A model generated the notes under the pieces. That model made no database searches. It was given only the letters and a program-made list of their open reading frames with translations, and was not told the origin of the DNA. The translations under genes and the position numbers were made by a program. This document shows positions 60,357 through 64,000 of a DNA stretch of 64,000 bases, one piece after another (within the stretch, counting starts at the first letter, position 1; every line of letters starts with the position of its first letter). Source of the DNA: Rhea pennata (lineage: Eukaryota; Chordata; Aves; Rheiformes; Rheidae); the NCBI RefSeq assembly GCF_028389875.1, contig NC_084668.1:17255993-17319992 (forward strand), in the 5' to 3' direction.

Positions 60357-60392
60357 CTTCACCAGAGTCAACTCCTGCCTCCCCTTCTAGCT
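60357..60392 (-). CDS. TNS1: candidate 36-nt alternative microexon of TNS1
   Basis: A pyrimidine-rich tract and ATCTTTCAG precede 60392, and GAAG|GTAAGA follows 60357. The 36 nt are phase 1 at both ends and open in the frame set by the neighbours, reading ELEGEAGVDSGE, a short acidic insert between the HPVG and EPRSYVES segments. With or without it the reading frame is kept. A CU-repeat lies about 65-85 nt upstream in the pre-mRNA. I do not recall this peptide in human TNS1, although human isoforms do vary at this junction. It could be a chance pair of splice sites. Confidence 0.5.
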
Positions 60393-61031
60393 CTGAAAGA
60401 TGGAGGAACAGGGGAGTAATGGGATGTGGGGAAGAGATGGAAGAAGGGAGGTGTAAGACAGAGAGAGAGAGAAATCTGAGTTTAGAGGCTTTGCCTTGCT
60501 TTGATGAGGGCACAAGGAGAGCAAAGGAAGGACTCGCACCTTCCTGATCCTGTGCCCAACCTGGCCCCTACACCTCAGAGACAGCTCTGTGGGGTGACTG
60601 CAACCGGCCTGGCACCTCCTGGTCTGGAGGTGATCTCCAGACCTGAGGGGTCTGGTATGGGGTAGAGAAGTGGGACCAGCCTGGCAGAGAGCAGCCACAA
60701 AGGGTTGCTCCGGAAAACCCAGAAACCACCAGGAGAGCATCAGACAAGCTGTTCCCCTTCCAGTAATGGGGAGTCGATCAACGCAGCCATGCATCCCCTG
60801 TGACATATGGCCCTGCTGGACTGAGCTCCCCAATGCAGCTCCGAGGTCTCCCATCAGCAAATGGTCCCAGAGACCCCAGGGAGGCTACAAGCCCCCTAGG
60901 GCTGCCTGGCCCAAAGAGGGAGGCAGAAGTGCCTTCTCCAGCCAATGCATCTTCCAGGGGTATCCCTACGGACATCCCTCATGAAGAACCACCTTCAGCC
61001 CGAGCACTTTCAGCCCCTGCCCTGCACTCAC
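60393..61031 (-). other. TNS1 intron
   Basis: Bounded by GTGAGT and TTTCAG, assuming the microexon is used. It carries the CU-rich tract (plus-strand GA repeat, 60457-60476). Confidence 0.6.
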
Positions 61032-61124
61032 CTCCCACCGGGTGCAGCAGGATCTCGGCGGGGTTATGGGGTTTCAGCCCCAGTGCTGACAGCGGGGTCT
61101 TGGCCAGGCCAGGCGGAGAACGCA
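61032..61124 (-). CDS. TNS1: tensin-1, linker exon [20 protein letters not shown] (93 nt)
   Basis: It encodes, after the shared first codon, [20 protein letters not shown] then [10 protein letters not shown], nearly identical to mammalian TNS1. The acceptor is TACTGACAG and the donor is GGAG|GTGAGT. It is phase 1 at both ends. Its first codon depends on which upstream donor is used: Val (as in human) with the proximal donor or Leu with the distal one. This part of the linker has no known fold. Its conservation suggests a binding segment. Confidence 0.94.
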
Positions 61125-63518
61125 CTGTCAGTACAGGAGCAAAAAACAACAGCGTTAACAGAAGGATGGAAGATAAAGCTTCAGAAAGGCCAGTGGTGTC
61201 ATTGCCTGGGAGTTCACAGCCCCTCACAATCTATTTCCTCCATGGGCTGCAATTAGGCATTCGAGGGGAAGAACAGACACAGGGCAGGGAGCTAGCCCTC
61301 ATCAGAAGCCACACCTTGGGACACAGCAGCAGTCATCCTCTCCATTTGAGGATGCACACAGGGCAGAAGGTGTCTGGGAACAAACAGCCTCCCTCAGGGA
61401 TGGCAGGCCGGAGAAAAGGGGCAATTCCTGCTGGGGTAGGCCCAGACTCCATCTCCCAGTAGTGTCTCCATAAGGGAACGGCACACAAACCTCCTTTGTC
61501 ACCCCTACGAGGGAAGCCGCCTCTCCCCACCAGCCCTCCCAGGTAGTCAACCCTCCTTCCAATTCCCATCTGGTTGTTCTGAGACTGGGCTAGCTCAGAA
61601 CAGCTCATCACACCCACAAAACAGGCAGCAGGACTGTCAAAAAAATCCCACATCCTTCAGAACAGCTCGATGAGCAGGTGAGGATGGATGGTCATATACA
61701 GCACGTACCCTGAGAGGTGGAAATGCACATGTGGTTTGTGGTGCGTGTCTGTATGTACATATACAGTGAAGCTGTATATGCATGTATGGTTATGGATACA
61801 GATGCACTGGCAGTGCTGGACAACAGGGTTTCATGGTGCAGCAGAAACGGTGGATGAGCCAGGCAAACCACAGTATGGTCAGTCTCTCCGAGCTGACTAT
61901 ATATCCTGCCCCATCCCAGCCCACAGGTTTGACTCCTATCTCCTTGATACTGCGTTTTACCAGAGCCACAAACAATCCAGCTTTATAATCCACCAGAAGG
62001 GACTTCATCACACAGGTGGCTGAAAGCTGTATGGGGAGGCATTTCACCTCCAGCAGGAAGGGTTGGAGAGGGTTTCAGGGCACACTCCTCGGTGGTGTTT
62101 GAATGTCCCAACTTACAGCTGGGGCGCAGTGCCCAGTGCTGGGAGGCGGTGGGTGGTGGGCAGCTACAGAGGAAAGCCAGACCCCCCGCAGGCCACGTCT
62201 TCACAGTTGCCTTGGGTTGGAGCAACTGTGCAACGGAGTCACTGGGAAACCAAGCAAGGGCGAGATGGCAGTGTGTGCCCCGGCGGGTGTCTGATTTTCC
62301 CAAATCTGGTCGGCTGCAAGCCACGGCATCAACTCATGCCTCCTGGCTAATGAACTGTAGGGTCCTCCCATGGCAGGGAATTCCCTCAAGGACAGTGATC
62401 TCCTCATAGAGGAGAATTGCTCCCACATCTCCCCCATGGCACTTTGGCTAAGCCTGAATGGTTCAGCTTCAAACTTCCCAGGCCTCCCTGGCTGGTACTT
62501 GATAAGACACACGGCCTTAGGGCCACTTCCCCAATGAGGCCGTTCTGTCACCTCTCTGAGTGACTTGTCTCCAGAAGGAGCCACTGTCCAACTGCCAAGG
62601 AGTTCCCACCCCGCGGCCAAGCTCTTTAGTGTCCTCTTGGAACAACGGCACCATTTCCCAGCTGCCAGATGCCTCGGGGATGCTCCCACACTCCATTTGC
62701 TTCATCCTGTGAAACAGGCCTCAGACATGAACATGTTGCAGAGGAGAAGAGCAACACCACAGAAGGAAACAGCCTTGTGAGCCCGCCTAGAAAAACTTAA
62801 TGGGGCAGGTGGGCCCACTGTGACCAGTGCTCTCAGCTGGGACCTGGATATGTCATCAGAGGGAGCTGCAGGCAGCCTCAGCATCTCCAGCACCAGTGAC
62901 TCCATCAGCATTCATCCCACAAAATTTTTGGGGGGAATTGCCATCTTTGTGACGAGCCTTGCTGGGTTTCCCAGTTGAGCGTCTGCTCTGTTACCCTGCT
63001 CCAGCCCAAGTCCCACTGTGCTGACATGCTGCTCCACATTGAGCCAGTCAGACAAACTCAGTCCACACAAACCCACCATGACTCAGGTCGGGGTTAGTCA
63101 GAAAGGAAACAGGAGCAGAGAAGTACCACATGCAAAGGGCCACGTTGTTGCAGATAACTCCCATCTTTTCAGCCCCTCCTGCACTGGAAATAGTGAGTGA
63201 GAAGTGACATGGCCTACAAGAGACCGTCCCAAGAGCCTGTCCCAGCCACTATCCCTCCTGCCTCCCCCTGCTCTCCTGCTACAGCAACCTCTCTGGTTTT
63301 ATGCCCTGCCATTAGGAAAGACGGGCTGGGTGGGGAATGATGCTGTCTTGCAAACCCTGCCACCTCGCTCCCATCCAGCCTCAGGATCCCTGCTGTGAAT
63401 TGCTCCAGTGCATGGAGGAATGGAAAAAGCCAAGAGGAAAGTGCCAGGTGTGGGATGTTGTGGAGCAGCAGGAGGCAATGGACCAGCAGGTGGTAGGACG
63501 TGAAGGGGAGAAAGGAGG

Positions 63519-63563
<45 letters not shown>

Positions 63564-63681
63564 GAGTGATGAACATGGTGGTGAGTGTCTGGAGCCTGGA
63601 GCTGTCTGACCCTTGGCATCTCTCTGGCTTGCCAGAAGCCACCCACCTAGTCCCTCCACCTCCCAGAGCCATGGCACTTAC
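61125..63681 (-). other. TNS1 intron
   Basis: Bounded by GTAAGTG (or the alternative GTGAGA at 63744) and a GACAG acceptor. It contains the GA repeat (63519-63561) and a TG/TA-rich stretch (about 61715-61800). No further exon is recognised. Confidence 0.82.
63519..63561. repeat. (GA)n microsatellite, (CU)n in the transcript
   Basis: About seventeen GA units on the plus strand, which is CUCUCU in TNS1 pre-mRNA. It lies 120-165 nt downstream of the distal donor of the 63682-63820 exon. Confidence 0.93.
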
Positions 63682-63820
63682 GGGGGTTGGAGTAAGGGGT
63701 TTGTGGCGAGGCAGGGAAGGCTGGGGTGGGGGGAGAAATCTCACCGCCGCTGGGGGGTGGACTGGTGGGGGAGGCACCCTCCATCTCTTCGAAGGCTTCC
63801 TTGTAGCTGTGGAGGTGAGG
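63682..63820 (-). CDS. TNS1: tensin-1, linker exon with two in-frame donors (139 or 76 nt)
   Basis: It encodes [20 protein letters not shown] and PPPSG, closely matching mammalian TNS1. It may continue with [20 protein letters not shown] and P. The acceptor is CTCCTGCAG before 63820 and the exon starts in phase 0. Two donors fit: CGGCG|GTGAGA (exon end 63745), which restores the human-like junction SG-V-RSPPG, and CCCCC|GTAAGT (exon end 63682), which adds 21 residues. Both leave phase 1. The second site is closer to consensus. The gene continues upstream beyond the window. Confidence 0.92.
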
Positions 63821-64000
63821 CTGCAGGAGAGCAAAAGAAAGGGTCAGTCCCATCCCCACAACATGCAGCTCCAAGACATAGGGAGCAGAGAGGGCAAAAG
63901 GAAGGTTTTCCCATCCTCCCTGCTAAAAACACCACAAATAGCCTGACTAATCCCCTAACCTCCTGCCATGGGATGCTGCGGATGCTAAAGGTCCACTAGC
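63821..64000 (-). other. TNS1 intron (partial)
   Basis: A polypyrimidine tract and CTGCAG adjoin 63820. The remainder of the intron and all upstream exons lie outside the window. Confidence 0.8.

Noticed and set aside
1..64000. CRISPR array, operon, phage or plasmid-like element
   Set aside because: Intron-exon structure and CR1/MIR relics show nuclear vertebrate DNA. No spaced identical repeats or bacterial-type gene runs exist.

Overview
This window is vertebrate nuclear DNA, most likely from a sauropsid (archosaur or turtle grade). It contains the 3' half of one recognisable protein gene, tensin-1 (TNS1), on the minus strand. The organism is inferred from three things: spliced genes with GT/AG introns; a decayed CR1-type LINE fragment whose reverse-transcriptase core is still readable (8755-8910); and several worn MIR/tRNA-type SINE pieces. 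Low repeat density together with CR1 and MIR-like remnants fits crocodilians or turtles best. A bird cannot be excluded.

Positions 1 to about 41860 look intergenic. I find no supportable coding exon there. All open frames are short, lack family similarity and often overlap on both strands. The stretch holds old SINE and LINE relics, homopolymer and microsatellite tracts, small local duplications and unique sequence that may include regulatory elements. From established vertebrate gene order, the region 3' of TNS1 corresponds to the gene-poor DIRC3/IGFBP5 side, but nothing here proves that.

Positions about 41864-46763 are read as an unspliced 3' UTR of about 4.9 kb. It ends at an AATAAA (41883-41888, minus) with a CA cleavage context and a GU-rich downstream element. 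It carries UA repeats, a poly-U/poly-A hairpin, a long G/C inverted repeat and a CpG-dense patch.

Positions 46764-63820 hold fourteen minus-strand coding exons (one of them a 36-nt microexon). Their phases chain without a break into one frame of 2190 nt, including the stop (729 residues; 696 if the two optional segments are left out). In order they encode the serine/proline-rich linker of tensin-1, the SH2 domain, and the C-terminal PTB domain ending in QKR-stop. The gene continues upstream past position 64000.

No wholly new system is evident. The most interesting signals concern splicing: two in-frame donors 63 nt apart on one exon, a phase-neutral 36-nt microexon, and CU-repeat tracts near both in the pre-mRNA. 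There is also a CpG-rich patch with an orphan donor inside the largest intron, a TAAT-rich intronic block, and an expandable SPG-type repeat in the linker exon.
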